Positions 26,640 through 38,698 of a DNA stretch of 64,000 nt are shown piece by piece. The stretch is from Hippopus hippopus (taxonomy: Eukaryota; Mollusca; Bivalvia; Cardiida; Cardiidae). The notes below the pieces were generated by a model. That model was not told the DNA's origin. It ran no database searches and saw only the letters and a program-made list of their open reading frames with translations. Position numbers and translations under genes: made by a program. How positions within the stretch are numbered: position 1 is the stretch's first letter; each line of letters begins with the position of its first letter. The stretch spans positions 124,001 through 188,000 of the forward strand of contig OX328112.1 of assembly GCA_946811185.2 (NCBI GenBank), read 5' to 3'.

Positions 26640-28200
26640 TAGTGCCTCGACTTTCTGAACGCCAACTTACTGAAGCACTAATGATACTTAGTCGAGATGA
26701 TTCTATCAATGTTGTCACACAGGCATTTAATTCCCATAGAAACACAGTAAGTAATGTTTGTTTAAGGTTTCAGTAAGCTGCAATGGTTTCTAAACATCCT
26801 CAAAATGGCAGGCCTTGTGTAACTGATGGCAGGTTAGACTGTCATTTATCACATAAAACCTCCCCCGGCAACATATATAATTTTGATAATACACTAGCGT
26901 ATTATTGCTTTTTGGGTCCCGGTTCTGATCAATTTTCAGTCATAAGCACATGAAGCTTGAGAAACCAACCACAGTTAATGCTGGATTTGTACTCCTACGC
27001 CATTTTGCGAAAGAATGACATCATTGTTGCTAAGGTGTATATGTATGCGCAGTTCTTGATGTTCTTGTTTAATGAAAAGCAAGAAATGCAGCAAAATCTT
27101 TCTAAAAACAACAAATGTGCTGAATTAGTTGCATTTACCCCATCTAGAAACTGTTTTATTCTACTTGGTGTAAATGTCATGGAACTATCTACTTGTGTAT
27201 GTACACATTTGAACCGAACTACGACTGTAAACATGGACCCCTGATCAGTACATAGTCAATAGATGATGATGCAGGATATTTTTGTCTGTTATTCGTATTA
27301 TGTGATAAACAGAATCTCACATTTGTGTTTATGTATTATCATTTTCATCAAACTTGTTGACTAAAATGTATTTGATGCTCGGGTCATACAATTTTAGTCA
27401 ACTTGTTTGATAAAAATGATAACACATAAACACTCATGTTAGATCCTCTATTTGGAACTGACGCGATACCATTGGTTATAAGCAGAGACACAGTTCTGAG
27501 GCATCTGGGTCACTATGTGGGAACCATAAGACCTGTGTAAGCCATATGTGGTATACATGTTCACATGACTTCATCATGTTGCTTGAATGAGCTGGGCATG
27601 ATAACATTTACATTGGCATAGGCATCAGTGGAACTGAGTTGTCTCTTCTGACAAAACAGGATTTAATCTAAGCCACCATGAGGGGAGGCTGAGGGTGTTC
27701 TGAAGAAGAGAGGAGAAATTTGCAGACTCATATGTAGTACAAAGGAGGAAGTTTGGTGGGGGTAGTGACATGGTATGAGATGGAATTATGGGAAATCTGA
27801 TCTGGTCATTGTGAATGGCAATCTCAACACAGTTGAGTACATAAATCAAGTCTTGAGACCAGTGGCTGTTCCGTTTATTGACTTGCATGCTTCCATCAGA
27901 CTGATGCATGACAATACACATCCGCAACCTGCACAGCTTACTCGGCAATATCTGAATGCAAACAGCATAGCTGTCTTACCTTGACCAACCATTACTCAAG
28001 ACCTGAACCAAAAAAAAAAGCATGTTTGGGATCTGCTTTGGCCTAGAGTAAGGTTCAGGCATGTTGTCAATAATTTAAAGATGTAACAAATGATCTACAG
28101 GCAGAATGGAACATCATTCTTCCATGTGTCATGCAACATTGTGTCAATTCTAGGAGACATCATATTTTACAGGTAATACAAGCCAAGGTCATACCTGATA
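26640..28200 (+). pseudogene. Tc1-like transposase relic, interrupted
   Basis: The N-terminal HTH part is at 26640-26835 (LSERQLTEALMILSRDD, NTVSNVCLRFQ, GRPCVTDG). The C-terminal part is at 27630-28080 (FNLSHHEGRLRVF; GKSDLVIVNGNLNTVEYINQ; LMHDNTHPQPAQLTRQYL; HVWDLLWPRVR), the layout of Tc1 DD34E transposases. The Glu of NPIEHVWD is replaced by Lys-rich sequence, and the middle is missing or replaced by 26870-27455. Several stops. Not active. Confidence 0.8.
27308..27450. repeat. Long imperfect inverted repeat
   Basis: Left arm 27308-27369 (TTTATGTATTATCATTTT, GTTGACTAAAAT) pairs with right arm 27389-27450 (ATTTTAGTCAAC, AAAATGATAACACATAAA). It lies within the sequence interrupting the Tc1 relic, probably part of an inserted foldback or TIR element. 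Confidence 0.65.
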
Positions 28201-28209
28201 TTAAGGACG

Positions 28210-29020
28210 TTTTCCAGTTTTAATTCTTCCATAGAATGATTTTTTTGTTTTCACATATGTAATGTAAAATTTTATGCTGAATACAAAAATGAAATGAAAA
28301 TGATATGTTGATGTATTCGTTCAATTGTTAAATGCTTGTTTCAATGATAACAGTATACCCACAAAAATTAAAAGAAATTCAGACTTTTGCTTGAAAATGA
28401 TAATTACATTATCAGACAGCTTTGGTCATATAATTCAAGAAAAGTCAGAGATAAATATTTGTATATCTTTATCTAACATTCTGAAAATTTGATTTCATAT
28501 GACTTTTGGTTGAAAGGGTCATTTTATTGCAACTTTGTATCCACAAAAAGCCGATTAATTCTTTAAGTAAAACTGGGTTAATCAAAAATACCATTCCATA
28601 GATTTTGTCCAATTTTTCTGTATAGAACCCTTGGAATATCTTCTATTTAGATTTAACATAAAAACAATAGGCTGATATGTTAAGTTTCTTACAAATTACA
28701 GTTTCCATGGCAACCTTAACAAATTTTCCCACAAAAATTCCTAGTTTAACTGAAAAGTGACTGCGCAAAATTATTTAAAAAAATACAAGCATAGTCATAT
28801 ATTAGTATGATGAAACATTTAATAAGTAAAATCTAAGTGATAATTCAGCTTTTATCAAGGACCGCCCATAAGTGGAGAAAGGTTCGGGTAAACAGGTAAA
28901 TTTGCAAATTTATTTCAAATGAGGACTGGTAAAATATTTGAAGTATATGAGCTGGTTATAATATGCATTACTTAAAGTCAGGTAAGTACCCTGAATAAAA
29001 AACACTATTTTACCCTTTCA
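28210..29020. other. Unique AT-rich sequence
   Basis: No repeat family, exon or hairpin stands out in these 800 bp. Confidence 0.4.
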
Positions 29021-29029
29021 GCCCCATAG

Positions 29030-29106
29030 GCAAAAACAGGGGCTTTGGCAGATTGCAAAGATCAAGATCAGACTTCACAGATTATGCAGTCTGATCTTGG
29101 ATCCAT
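29030..29106. mobile_element. TH2 hairpin remnant
   Basis: AGATCAAGATCAGACTTC with TGCAGTCTGATCTTGGATCC inverse; flanks degenerate. Confidence 0.5.
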
Positions 29107-29390
29107 AGCAACCACTTGTTTAATCAAGTCTGTAGGCTAATAATTCGACTTAGGCTCTAATTCGACAACCGTTTTTCCATGACTCATTCTTTGATACCGA
29201 TTTCTCATTGTGAGAGTACATTTCTGTATACTTGGCATTACAAGAAGTGGGTGGGGAGCTGACAGTGACCTTCACTTCTTCTGCCCCACTAGTTATATGC
29301 AGTCAGTAATTCTTGTATAATTTCCTTGAAACGCAAACTAAATCCTTGAAATACAGTCTAATTTAGATTTCCTCGCAAAATGTCGTTTAA

Positions 29391-31571
29391 AGGGCAACTA
29401 CAGCCCAAAGCTACTTTTGGATATAAGAATCCTTAGAAGAAAACAAACTTATAATTAAAAACCATATTTCAATGTCTTTCATAAAAAGGGAGTTACAAGC
29501 GTAAATGTAGTTTGCACACCTGTGCAAGTTTGTGAAATCTTCAATAAACCGGATGTGACGTAGGAAGTGTGACCCACACATTTATTTCGGCTTCTGTGTA
29601 CTGTTAATTTGCTCTGATACCGACTTTTTTTCTCACAGCCTTACCCTCATGTCAGGAGACGATTTTTTTTCGTCACAAAAATCCGTCGTATGCCGGGTAG
29701 CATGTTTAAGCACTATTTCAAGCCAGGAGGTGACTATTTATTCGTCAGTCTACTGTCTGTCTGTCTGTCTGTCTAAACCGAATCATGTGGCTTTATATCA
29801 GATTCACAATTAATCCTCAACAGGTTAAATAAACCTTCATTGCTAGTTTTTGGAGATGGACACCTCCGTATCAGACACTGTACATAAGATCAGACTGCAC
29901 GTTCTGTGCAGTCTGATCTTAATATACACTGTTCGCAAAAGGTCATTGAGTAATGTTCAGCAGCATCGGAAATTTAAATGGGGCAAGAAATCAATGGTAA
30001 ATTCACTGTTAATTATCCATCTCTTTCATATTACTGAGAGAGAGAGAGAGAGAAAGAAAAAAGAAAGAGAGAGAGAGAGATGGAGGGTAGATAAAATAAA
30101 AATTTGACAAGCAGATTATGTTTTTTTTTATTAAAGATCGTATGAATGAGGAAAATACAAAAGTTATGACATTAGACTTACCCATTCAACCTGTGTAAAA
30201 TTCCAAATTCCATTTACATTTAATAAAAAAAAAGGGTTCCAATATGGTCGTGAAAACAAAAGAGTACTTGTACATGACATGTTCATGACACATGCTTGTT
30301 AACCTCCAGCTGCAAGCCAGGTAAAAAAATATGTGAGACCACGACGGTGCGATACTAACATCAAACAGGCGCCGAATTAACCCTCTGCCCCTTTACATTG
30401 ATGTAACACACAATTCTTTTCTTAAAAAAAAAAAAGGTTGGCACACTAAACTTTTGTGTAAAGTTTGTAAGGAGTTATCAAATTTTTAATTTAAGCTGCA
30501 TTTTTATGGTCAGCATTCTGTTATCTCAGACATGATTACAGCGAGAAATACGAAAAAGGAAAGTTACATAATTTTTGTCCGCGTTGGTATAATTTCTTTG
30601 AAATTTTATGCCTAACATGTCTCAGTATATAGGAAATGGACTGAACCTGTATTTTGCAGACGATCAAACACGTTTACTGCATGATATGGAGGGCAGGAAG
30701 GCAGGAGGCAATTCAGAAAATGTTTCATCATTGTGGTTGATGAAAGAGACAAATTTGAAATTGTGAAAATAACACAGAGGAAAATAAATGAAGATTAAGT
30801 GAAAAAAATGGGTTTAACTTTAACAGCAAATTTTGGATGTGTGCTGGATTTAATGTTGTTTGTGAATGTTAAAGAGAGGACACGATTTCTAAGGTAGATC
30901 AAGGCTTTTAATTTTTCCCACGCTGAAGGAGACATGTAAAATGCTGACATTGATAGTGTAGATCAAGATCAGACTGCGCTGGATGTGTAGACCGTTCAAT
31001 GATTGGCAGTGTCCTATATTTGGTAGAAAAAGCCTTAGAACTGAACTCAAATGATTTCCTTTACACACTGCAATGTTCCTTCTACCACTTAGTAGAAGAG
31101 ACTTTTGGCATGTTTCAACTATCTTGTTATTATTTCTTTTTTATGTTTATCTATTAAAATTCATTAATGAGGCAGTGGTATAATTGAAATAACTTCAAGA
31201 AATAAATTTCAAAATAGTTTTGTTCCCCACTAGAAGAATAACTTTTCATAAGTACTATCTCCACTAGGTTAATTCTTTCAAAATTTTCCTATGATTGTAG
31301 TAAGACGTAAGAGCCATAGAGACTGAAATTTTGCAGTACACAAGTGATTGAAACATGCTAAAGCGATTTATATCTTTACAAATTTCATGCAGTTTTCTGT
31401 GCTAGTTCATATATATAGCAACAATATCTTCTCACACTTAGCGACTTTCAGACAGGTGAAAACCCAAAGTTTAAACCCTGTATCTTGTGAAGTAAGCATC
31501 ACACAATGCTAAGATTTTTTTGTTAATATATTCCAGAATAGTTTTATCCAATTTTGGTCTGAAGTTACGCT
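29391..31571 (+). mobile_element. 2.2-kb TTAA-flanked element, copy 1
   Basis: Starts TTAA|AGGGCAACTACAGCC and ends GGTCTGAAGTTACGCT|TTAA, so termini are loose inverses. The copy at 52765-55748 carries the same blocks in the same order inverted (TTCGTCACAAAAATCC; the (GA)n tract; GTGCGATA; CCTCCAGC; TTCAGACAGGTG). No transposase frame. Internal hairpin GATCAGACTGCACG at 29885 is at the same place in both copies. TTAA on both sides fits piggyBac- or Kolobok-type integration. Confidence 0.75.
30032..30080 (+). repeat. (GA)n microsatellite in copy 1
   Basis: GAGAGAGA with AAGAAAAAAGAAAG interruption. The homologous spot in copy 2 (55041-55080, inverted) is a cleaner (CT)n. Confidence 0.8.
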
Positions 31572-31866
31572 TTAAAGTGAAACATATTAACACTATTTAT
31601 GATTTTGCGCCTTACGTTGAAACTATCTGAGTATTACTCAACTATTTCCTTCATGAAATCAAATATCGTCCTTTATACTAATATGCCTTAAAGCTCTTAA
31701 AGATACAAATCTGATTTGAAAAGAAATGAGAACATTCAAATGGACGAACACTCCAGGACAAATGAGCTCTGATGAACAAGCTCAGACAAACAAGCCCTGG
31801 GATGAAAAAGCTTGTTCCAATGCACACTAGGTTGCACAAAGGAAACCCCCCCCCTGAAATGTTAAT

Positions 31867-32177
31867 GATTGATTGTATTGTATGATGTTTTTAACGTTAT
31901 TTCAGTTATATCACAGCAGCCAGTGCACCTATCCATGCTTTCCTGGAGTCTCTTTTACCAGTACTCCCCACAATTTTCTTTCCAAGCCACTGGCTGCTTT
32001 CCCACAATCATCGTGGAAACAATGGTCAGGGTTGGGAAGGTTGAATCCTGTCACAGTGACTATCATAAATCTTTGGAAAGAAATTGGCTGAGCCAGGGGT
32101 TGTAGCCAGGGATCAAACCCACAACGCCCTGTTCTCAAGTCCTGCATGTTACCAACTGAGCTACCGAGGCTCGGCAC
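31867..32177 (-). mobile_element. SINE subfamily A, well preserved
   Basis: Minus-strand head CCTCGGTAGCTCAGTTGGTA has box A (TAGCTCAGTTGG); box B is GGTTTGATCCC near 32112-32122. The body ends at TTGATTGTATTGTATG. Confidence 0.8.
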
Positions 32178-32654
32178 ATTGTTCATGACAAAATCACATA
32201 TAGGTCATAAAGAGGGTCAAAAATTGTAATGCAATCACAAGTAAAATCCCTGAACACAGTTTGCATATTTTTAATTTTGACCCCTACCACTTTCAATCCG
32301 TTCTCTCTCGCTAGATAGCATTCTACAAATACAAATCTATCTAAATTGGGCATTCTAGGTATGGAACTGGACTACTTTTCAAAACGACCACCGTTACTTT
32401 GAATTTCAAAATAAAATAAACGTTTACTTCATAAAACGCTACCTGGTGCGATTCATTCAGCTATGATCAGCTAGCATGTAACCTATGCACCGGCCATTTA
32501 TCAAAACCGCCCATACAGGCTTTGGTAATAGCTTCGGTATAAGCCCTACTTTTCCCTTGTAAATGGAATTGGTGTTGTGTCATAGCAGACAGGTCGAATC
32601 TTCGAAGAATATGACATGCGCAGACAACGACTTTTAATCTACAAAAGCAATTGT

Positions 32655-32920
32655 TTTTTGATTACGGTAAACCTGTAAAACACAATCCCAAATTTTAACA
32701 ATCCTGAGATAGAAGGCTTTAGAAAAAATAGTTGGAAAAGGAGAAAATACTGATTTCCAGCATTTTCTCCTTTTCTCAAAATGTTTTCTACCCCATCAAA
32801 CACATATTGCTTCGTTTTAGTTGCATTTAATTTGTCATCTGCAAACACACTTCGTTTTAATTACATTTTATTTGTCGTCTGCAAACACATCTGATTTGGA
32901 AAAGTCAACATTCTTTTTTC
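32655..32920 (-). mobile_element. TH1 MITE, reverse, partly duplicated
   Basis: AAACACAATCCCAAATTTTAAC, hairpin GGAAAAGGAGAAAATACTG / inverse, then the left body twice (TTTGTCATCTGCAAACACAC, TTTGTCGTCTGCAAACACAT). Confidence 0.65.
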
Positions 32921-32934
32921 CTCCAGCAGGGACC

Positions 32935-34289
32935 CTGTTTTCAAACTTGTCAGATATTATCAAGACAATTATTCTGACCAAGTTTCAAGAGTATCAGGCT
33001 GAAAATACGGCCTCTAGAATGCACACAAGGTTTTCCCAACATTTGGTCCCTTGACCTACTTTTTTAACTGACATGACCCAATTTCAAACTAGTAGGAGAT
33101 ATCATCAAGACAAACACTCTGACCTAGTTTGACAAGTATCAGCCTGAAAATGTGGTCTCCAAAGTGCACAGGGGTGTAAAATTCCACTCATCTGCTCGTA
33201 TTGACGAGTAACATTTGGCTTCGGGCAAGTAGAAAAAATGCCAAGCTCGTCCTGTCAGACGAGTATATTTTAAAACTATTGAATTCTAAATTTGTCAAGT
33301 AAAATTCAAATTACAGGTTATTTCACGGCGAACACAAAACGAAAGTAAAACTGAAATTTCAAAGCATCTCTTCAATCACGATACAGGACGTTTATGTTTA
33401 TTATGCATGCGCATCTGTAAAGTGCTTGACGGGTTTTCTGTTCACGGCATCGTTAGACTAGTATACCTTTACGATCTATGCTACAATTCCTATATTGTTA
33501 GATCGGGACAGGTTTACCAGTCAAGCCACCGGAAAAAAATAAGTATTAAACATCGTCTACTTTGTTTATATTGACACTGTAGTATATGCAGTAGAAATGG
33601 TCATTCAAGTCCGCAAGTTGGGACAAGTGATAGTGTCATAAGGACGAGTAACTTTTTCTACCCACTCGTCCTACAGGACAAGTAGACAAAGAAAAAATTT
33701 TACACCCCTGGTGCACACAAGTTTTTTTTAAGGTTTGGTTTAACTTTTTGACCTACATAACCCAATTTCAATCTTAATTGAGATATCATCAAGACAAACA
33801 CTCTGACCTAGTTTCATGAGTATCAGGCTGAAATTGTGGCCTCTCAACTGCACACAAACTTTTTCTAAGATACGGCCCAGTTACCTACTTTTTGACCTGA
33901 CATGACCCAATTTCAAACTTGTCAAGGACATCATGAAGACAAACACTCTGACCTAGTTTCATAAGTATCAGGCTGAAATTGTGGCCTCCAGACTGCACAC
34001 AAAGTTTTGTAAGATCTGGCCCTGTGACCTACTTTTTGACCCCACATGATCCAATTTTCGAACTTGTCCAAGATTTCATCAAGACAATAATTCAGACCAA
34101 GTTTCATTAATATCTGACCAGAGCACACACAAGGTTTTTCAAAGATCTGGTACCTTGACCTAGCTTTTGACCTTACATGACCAATTTTTAAACCACCAGT
34201 ACCCCAAGATATTGACAGGACGAACATTCTGACCAAGTTTCATGAGTATCTGACTAAAAATGTGACCTCCAGAGCATACACAAGGTCAG
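32935..34289 (+). repeat. Degenerate array of the 145-bp family
   Basis: Phrases AAACACTCTGACCTAGTTTC, ATCAGGCTGAAA.TGTGGCCTC and TTTTGACCTGACATGACCC recur about eight times, related to the interior of 19807-21367 but more diverged. No hairpin termini seen. Split by the insertion 33169-33710. Confidence 0.75.
33169..33710. mobile_element. TIR element, 542 bp, 5-bp target duplication
   Basis: Exact terminal inverse CAGGGGTGTAAAATT / AATTTTACACCCCTG. Flanked by GTGCA on both sides (33164-33168, 33711-33715); removing the element plus one GTGCA restores the array reading AAAGTGCACACAAG. Subterminal ACGAGTA/ACTCGTC words repeat inverted. No frame. Termini are hAT-like. Confidence 0.85.
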
Positions 34290-35507
34290 CGTTCCCACGG
34301 CTTTTTAAGACAAGGGGTCTTTGTCACCCCATAGATTAACAAATTTGAAAAACTTGGGGTTTTCTGGAACAGTTGGGGATTTCACTCTATTTTTACCAAT
34401 AAATGATTAAAAACAGTGTACTGTAGTCATCATCAATTTAATGCTCATGTAGACCTTGCTGTATTATTTCATTATATCATTTATGCTGAATCTTAATTAC
34501 GTAATACATGACAAGCAATCTTAATGAATTAAATTGTCTCTTTTGATCAATTAAGTCATTTAGATATAGAATAACTCTGTTGTGTCATGGGTATTCACAT
34601 TTTTTTGTGATCTATTTTTCAATTCATTTGAATTATGGAGAAGTGTTAAACATGACTTGATATGAAACTGTCATTTAGGGTAGAGGTTACTTTAAAACCT
34701 GTCATTTTACACCCGAAAAACAGATTAACACCTTGACCACCTTTTCATAGATGTCTCGCCAGCTTGATTACCCATGATAAACGGAGCTGTGTGCATCCTT
34801 CAAATCTAATACTGATTGTGTTTACTGAAGTCCATATTTCTACCTGGCATACATGAGCTAATTTATATGAAGCTTTAGCTGATATCATAAATCAGATTGA
34901 TGCTTAGGTAGATTTTTTTTTGAGCACGAAGAACGGGTCATTTCCAAGCATCACATCCCGGGGTCCAGGAACAAAAGAGAACCATGACTGTCTTGCTTGA
35001 ACTACGAGTCTTATTACAGATTATAATGTTTACTCAATCATTGCTTTAGAATCATATTTGAAACTTCATTGAAATAAATTCCCCAAATATGGAAATATTC
35101 ATGTACTGCAGTTCCAGGGCCCTGTTTTACCAAGGCAGTTATGCACAAAGTTTTTATTAAGTTTTTACGTAACTCTAAAGAAAATGCGTAAGCACATTAT
35201 GCTAAAAACGTTCTTAACTGAGTCGAGCGTAAGTTCTTGCTTAACTTTATGAACAAAAAACCCTGTCTTAACTTTTGCGTAAGTGTTGCTGATATCAGAG
35301 GGGGTTGGAACTGGTTAGAATAGTTAAGCGAGAAACAATGAAATAAAAATACGGATCAGTGAAGTACAGGATTCAATTGAATAAGATCGTCCTGGATGAC
35401 ATCTAGCTCTGATTAAGGCATTTTATGCAGCTTTTGAACACTATTTTCTCACTGTTGCATGAAGGTCATGGCACACTTGCGGGTATTTCAAGTGTTTTGT
35501 CATCACT
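34290..35507. other. No gene recognised
   Basis: About 1.2 kb. 35115-35290 (GGGCCCTGTTTTACC, several TTAACTTTxTG words) looks like an old dispersed repeat; otherwise unique. Confidence 0.4.
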
Positions 35508-35520
35508 GGGCTAGAGCCCA

Positions 35521-35842
35521 TTGATCGATTGTATGGTGTTTAACGCCGTTTTCAACATTATTTCAGTTATATCACGGCGGCCAGTGCACCTATCCATGCT
35601 TTCCTGGAGTCCCTTCTACCAGTACTCCGCACAATTTTCTTTCCAAGCTACTGGCTGCTTTCCCACATAATCATCGTCTAAACAATGGTCAGCGGTGGGA
35701 GAGGAATGAATCCTGTCGCAGTGACTATCATCAATCCTCGGAAAGAAATTGGCCGAGCCAGGGGTCGTAGCCAGGGATCGAACCCTGGACCCTGTGTGTT
35801 CTCAAGTCATGCATGCTACCGACTGAGCTACCGGGGCTCGGC
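35521..35842 (-). mobile_element. SINE subfamily A, intact with 13-bp TSD
   Basis: Minus-strand start GCCGAGCCCCGGTAGCTCAG; box A TAGCTCAGTCGG and box B GGTTCGATCCC are exact, so it could be transcribed by RNA polymerase III. It is flanked by perfect direct repeats GGGCTAGAGCCCA (35508-35520, 35843-35855). 322 bp. The youngest SINE in the window by completeness. Confidence 0.9.
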
Positions 35843-36187
35843 GGGCTAGAGCCCAACGATGCCTTGTGACAGAAAATTTTACATTAACGGTGAGTCCATT
35901 AAGGATCGAACCCAGAAACTCTCAATTAAAAAAGGAATCCAACAATACATAAGTATGGAGCCTCGGTCAGACGAAGCTCCCGATGTTGCTGGTCAACAAT
36001 TATATCATTTTATATGATTTTTTCAATACATCTATACCCTTTCCCTTTATATCACGAATTAGACAAAATTAGACCAAATTAGCCTTTGACTAAAGAAAAG
36101 ACTAGAGATGCAGAAGGTCATTCGTTACTATGGAACTATCTTCACGTATTAAGAGAGATGTAGCTAGAAGTTTATAGAACATATTTA

Positions 36188-36402
36188 GATTGATTGATTG
36201 AACGGTGTTTTCACATTTTTAGCATTGTTTCAGTCATATCATACTTATGTGTGTCCTGGGTTTCACAAGTGCTAGGCTGCGGCTCTGAAATATCTTGCCA
36301 AAGGACACTCCCTCAAAAGATCCAGTGGTTCAAGTGAGGATCAAACTCGGAACTTCCTGGCTACGAGCTCTACACTCTACTACCAAGCCATGCAGGAACC
36401 AG
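36188..36402 (-). mobile_element. SINE subfamily B
   Basis: Same end (TTGATTGATTGAACGG, GTTTCAGTCATATCATA). The middle TGTCCTGGGTTTCACAAGTGC and head CATGGCTTGGTAGTAG agree with 1637-1866. Confidence 0.65.
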
Positions 36403-36419
36403 AGCACTTTCTAATCAAT

Positions 36420-36564
36420 TTCTTTGACAAAATAGGAAACATTGTGGGAAAAGTAGAAAATGCTGGTTACCAGCATTTTCTACTTTTCCCACAATGTTTT
36501 CTGAAATTAAAGTGGCCTCTACCTAAGGGTTGTTAAAACTCAGGGATGTGTTGTAAAGGGATAA
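36420..36564 (+). mobile_element. TH1 MITE, 5' truncated, mirrored hairpin
   Basis: Arms 36437-36466 and 36470-36499 pair perfectly over 30 bp although both differ from the family by the same mirrored base (AAAGTAGAAAA / TTTTCTACTTT). Confidence 0.8.
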
Positions 36565-37313
36565 AGACTAACAGTGACTGTCCGTTTGAACTTGGTCATT
36601 GGACCTTAAACAAAATATTAATTTGTAATTGAGGTGTCAGCTTTCACACTGATTTTTAATGGCATTGTATCCTGCATTTTCAGATCTCTGTTGTATTTAG
36701 GTATGTTTTAAGTCTGTTGTGTTTTTAATATTTCTAATATTGCGGTCAGTTTTTGCAATAGTATGCTCTATCTTGGAACGAATTCATAAATATACATTAT
36801 CACTAGCAGCTAGCTTTTTGATTGCTGTGTTAACATGTCATTACATAAAAAATCACCCTCAGACAAAAAAATGAAGGATGAGGCTTGCCACGAGAAAATG
36901 GGCTTTCTTTACAGTATTTCCATACATGCATCTTTATCATTACTGAAATAAAAATAACTCAAGACCATTCTCAACTTGTCATGTCAAGTACTGTGTATTT
37001 AGCTTTAGATGACATTCTCTTCCTAGCAATTCCAGCAAGAAATCAAAGTGTCAGGTTCATATACCTAAAATTGGAGAATTACGAAAATTATACTCAGAGG
37101 CAAAAGAAAGTATGCACCTTTCAATTTTGGCTGTTTTGGCAAAACAGTTAAAGCTAAGCTCTTGCAATCTTTTTCTTGTGATAGTCCAGTAATTTTTACA
37201 TGCCAAAAACAAACAAAAAAATGTCAGAAATACACTGATCTCAACAAAAAAAAAAAACAAGGGGGTTATTTGTTAAAAGTCAGCGAAAGACTTTTTATTA
37301 CGACGGGAGTTTT

Positions 37314-37790
37314 CAATGGTTGATGGATTAAATGGTGTTTCACGTCGCGCTCAACAATATTTGTCATATCACGACATTAGCTCACTTCAGCCAACTTATT
37401 TATGTTCATCCCGAGTTTAACTCTTTACCAAACGACAAACTTTTCGACTTGTCCAAATTGAAAGCATTTGCAGACGACAAAATAAACGTTGTCCAAATTG
37501 AAAGCATTTGCAGACGACAAAATAAACGTGACTCAAAAGTTGAAACTTGACTTTAGAAGGGTAGAAAACATTGTGGGAAAAGAAGAAAATGCTGGTCACC
37601 AGCATTTTCTCCTTTTCCCACAATGTTTTCTGAAGGCTTCTTCCTCAGGTTCGTAAAAACCAGAGTTTGTTTGGTAAAGGGTTAACCAATCTACTATAGG
37701 GCCCTAAAATGTTTTGCCAAAGGAAACACATGAAATTGGAACACCTCAGGTCGGGATCGAACTCTTTACTTATAAGTCATTCAGGACCCT
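37314..37790 (-). mobile_element. SINE subfamily B split by TH1
   Basis: GGTTGATGGATTAAATGGTG ... CATCCCGAG lies left of the TH1 copy 37417-37685. CCTAAAATGTTTTGCCAAAGG ... GGGATCGAACTC lies right. Together they follow the SINE B order. Confidence 0.6.
37417..37685 (+). mobile_element. TH1 MITE with 40-bp internal duplication
   Basis: TTAACTCTTTACCAAACG to GTTTGGTAAAGGGTTAA. The segment from TGTCCAAATTGAAAGC to AAATAAACG is present twice in a row (37451-37530), making this copy 269 bp. Hairpin centre GGTCACC. Confidence 0.85.
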
Positions 37791-37799
37791 ATTTCTGTT

Positions 37800-38690
37800 A
37801 AAGACAAGCAAATGTTTCCATTTTGATCTGTAAAAGTATTGTCTGACCCAATTTCCTTTAATAATCAGGAACCTGGTTGGGTATCTGTGACAAGTTAACT
37901 CTCTTTGGCATACTTTTTAACCAGTTCCATCGAATTTCCAAACACTTTCATGTGATGTTACCAAACCTCATTCCCATCTATTGATTGCAGATATCAAACG
38001 GTTCAAAATTATGTTCATGGCTTTGACTTTGACTAAGTCTGATTGAGTGCAGACACTGCACATCACCCTGATTAATTTTCACTTAAGTGATTCACTAGGA
38101 CCTCGCAATGTTGATTCCATGCAATCATTCCACCCCAAACCCCCGATGTACCGGTCTTACTTGACACGGTTACTTTATGTCAACCAGAATGGCACTTCCT
38201 TCAATCTATAGCACCTTCACAGCTGATCAACCGTGACTTGTGTACATTGCGACAAACAAATCACAGAACGGCCTTGAACGACCAGCCTGCACAATTTTAA
38301 TGACACAATTTCAATCGGCTTCTGAAAGCCGTTCCATTGTTCGGTAGAAAAAAGAAACTGCTGTGCATTTTTCAGATTATCAACTTAGAAACCAAATGCT
38401 GATTTACAGCGATATATTGATTGTCCAATAGGTTGTAGGTGCAGATATGCAAAATCAGCATGTACCTGCACTGTAGCCAGTCAAGTGTGTCAATATGTAA
38501 ATTAATGACAGAGTATCATTTCAAACTTAGTAGAAATATGTTTTTAAGGATTTCAGGTCAAAAGCATGAAAAATGAGAAAATTATGAGAGATCAAAAACT
38601 GTATACTTTCTTTTGCCTTTGAGTATATTTATGAAAATACTTACACAAGCTTTGTAAAACGCACATAAGAATTTCGTCACATTTGCGTAA
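37800..38690. other. Unique sequence, no gene seen
   Basis: About 900 bp of relatively GC-richer, repeat-free sequence with no convincing exon. TACTTTCTTTTGCCTTTGAG near 38605 is inverted relative to CTCAGAGGCAAAAGAAAGTA at 37093. Confidence 0.4.
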
Positions 38691-38698
38691 GTGAAAAC

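Noticed and set aside
36885..37151. 88-codon plus-strand frame PRENGLSLQYFHTCIF..
   Set aside because: No splice or promoter context, weak composition; likely chance in unique AT-rich DNA.
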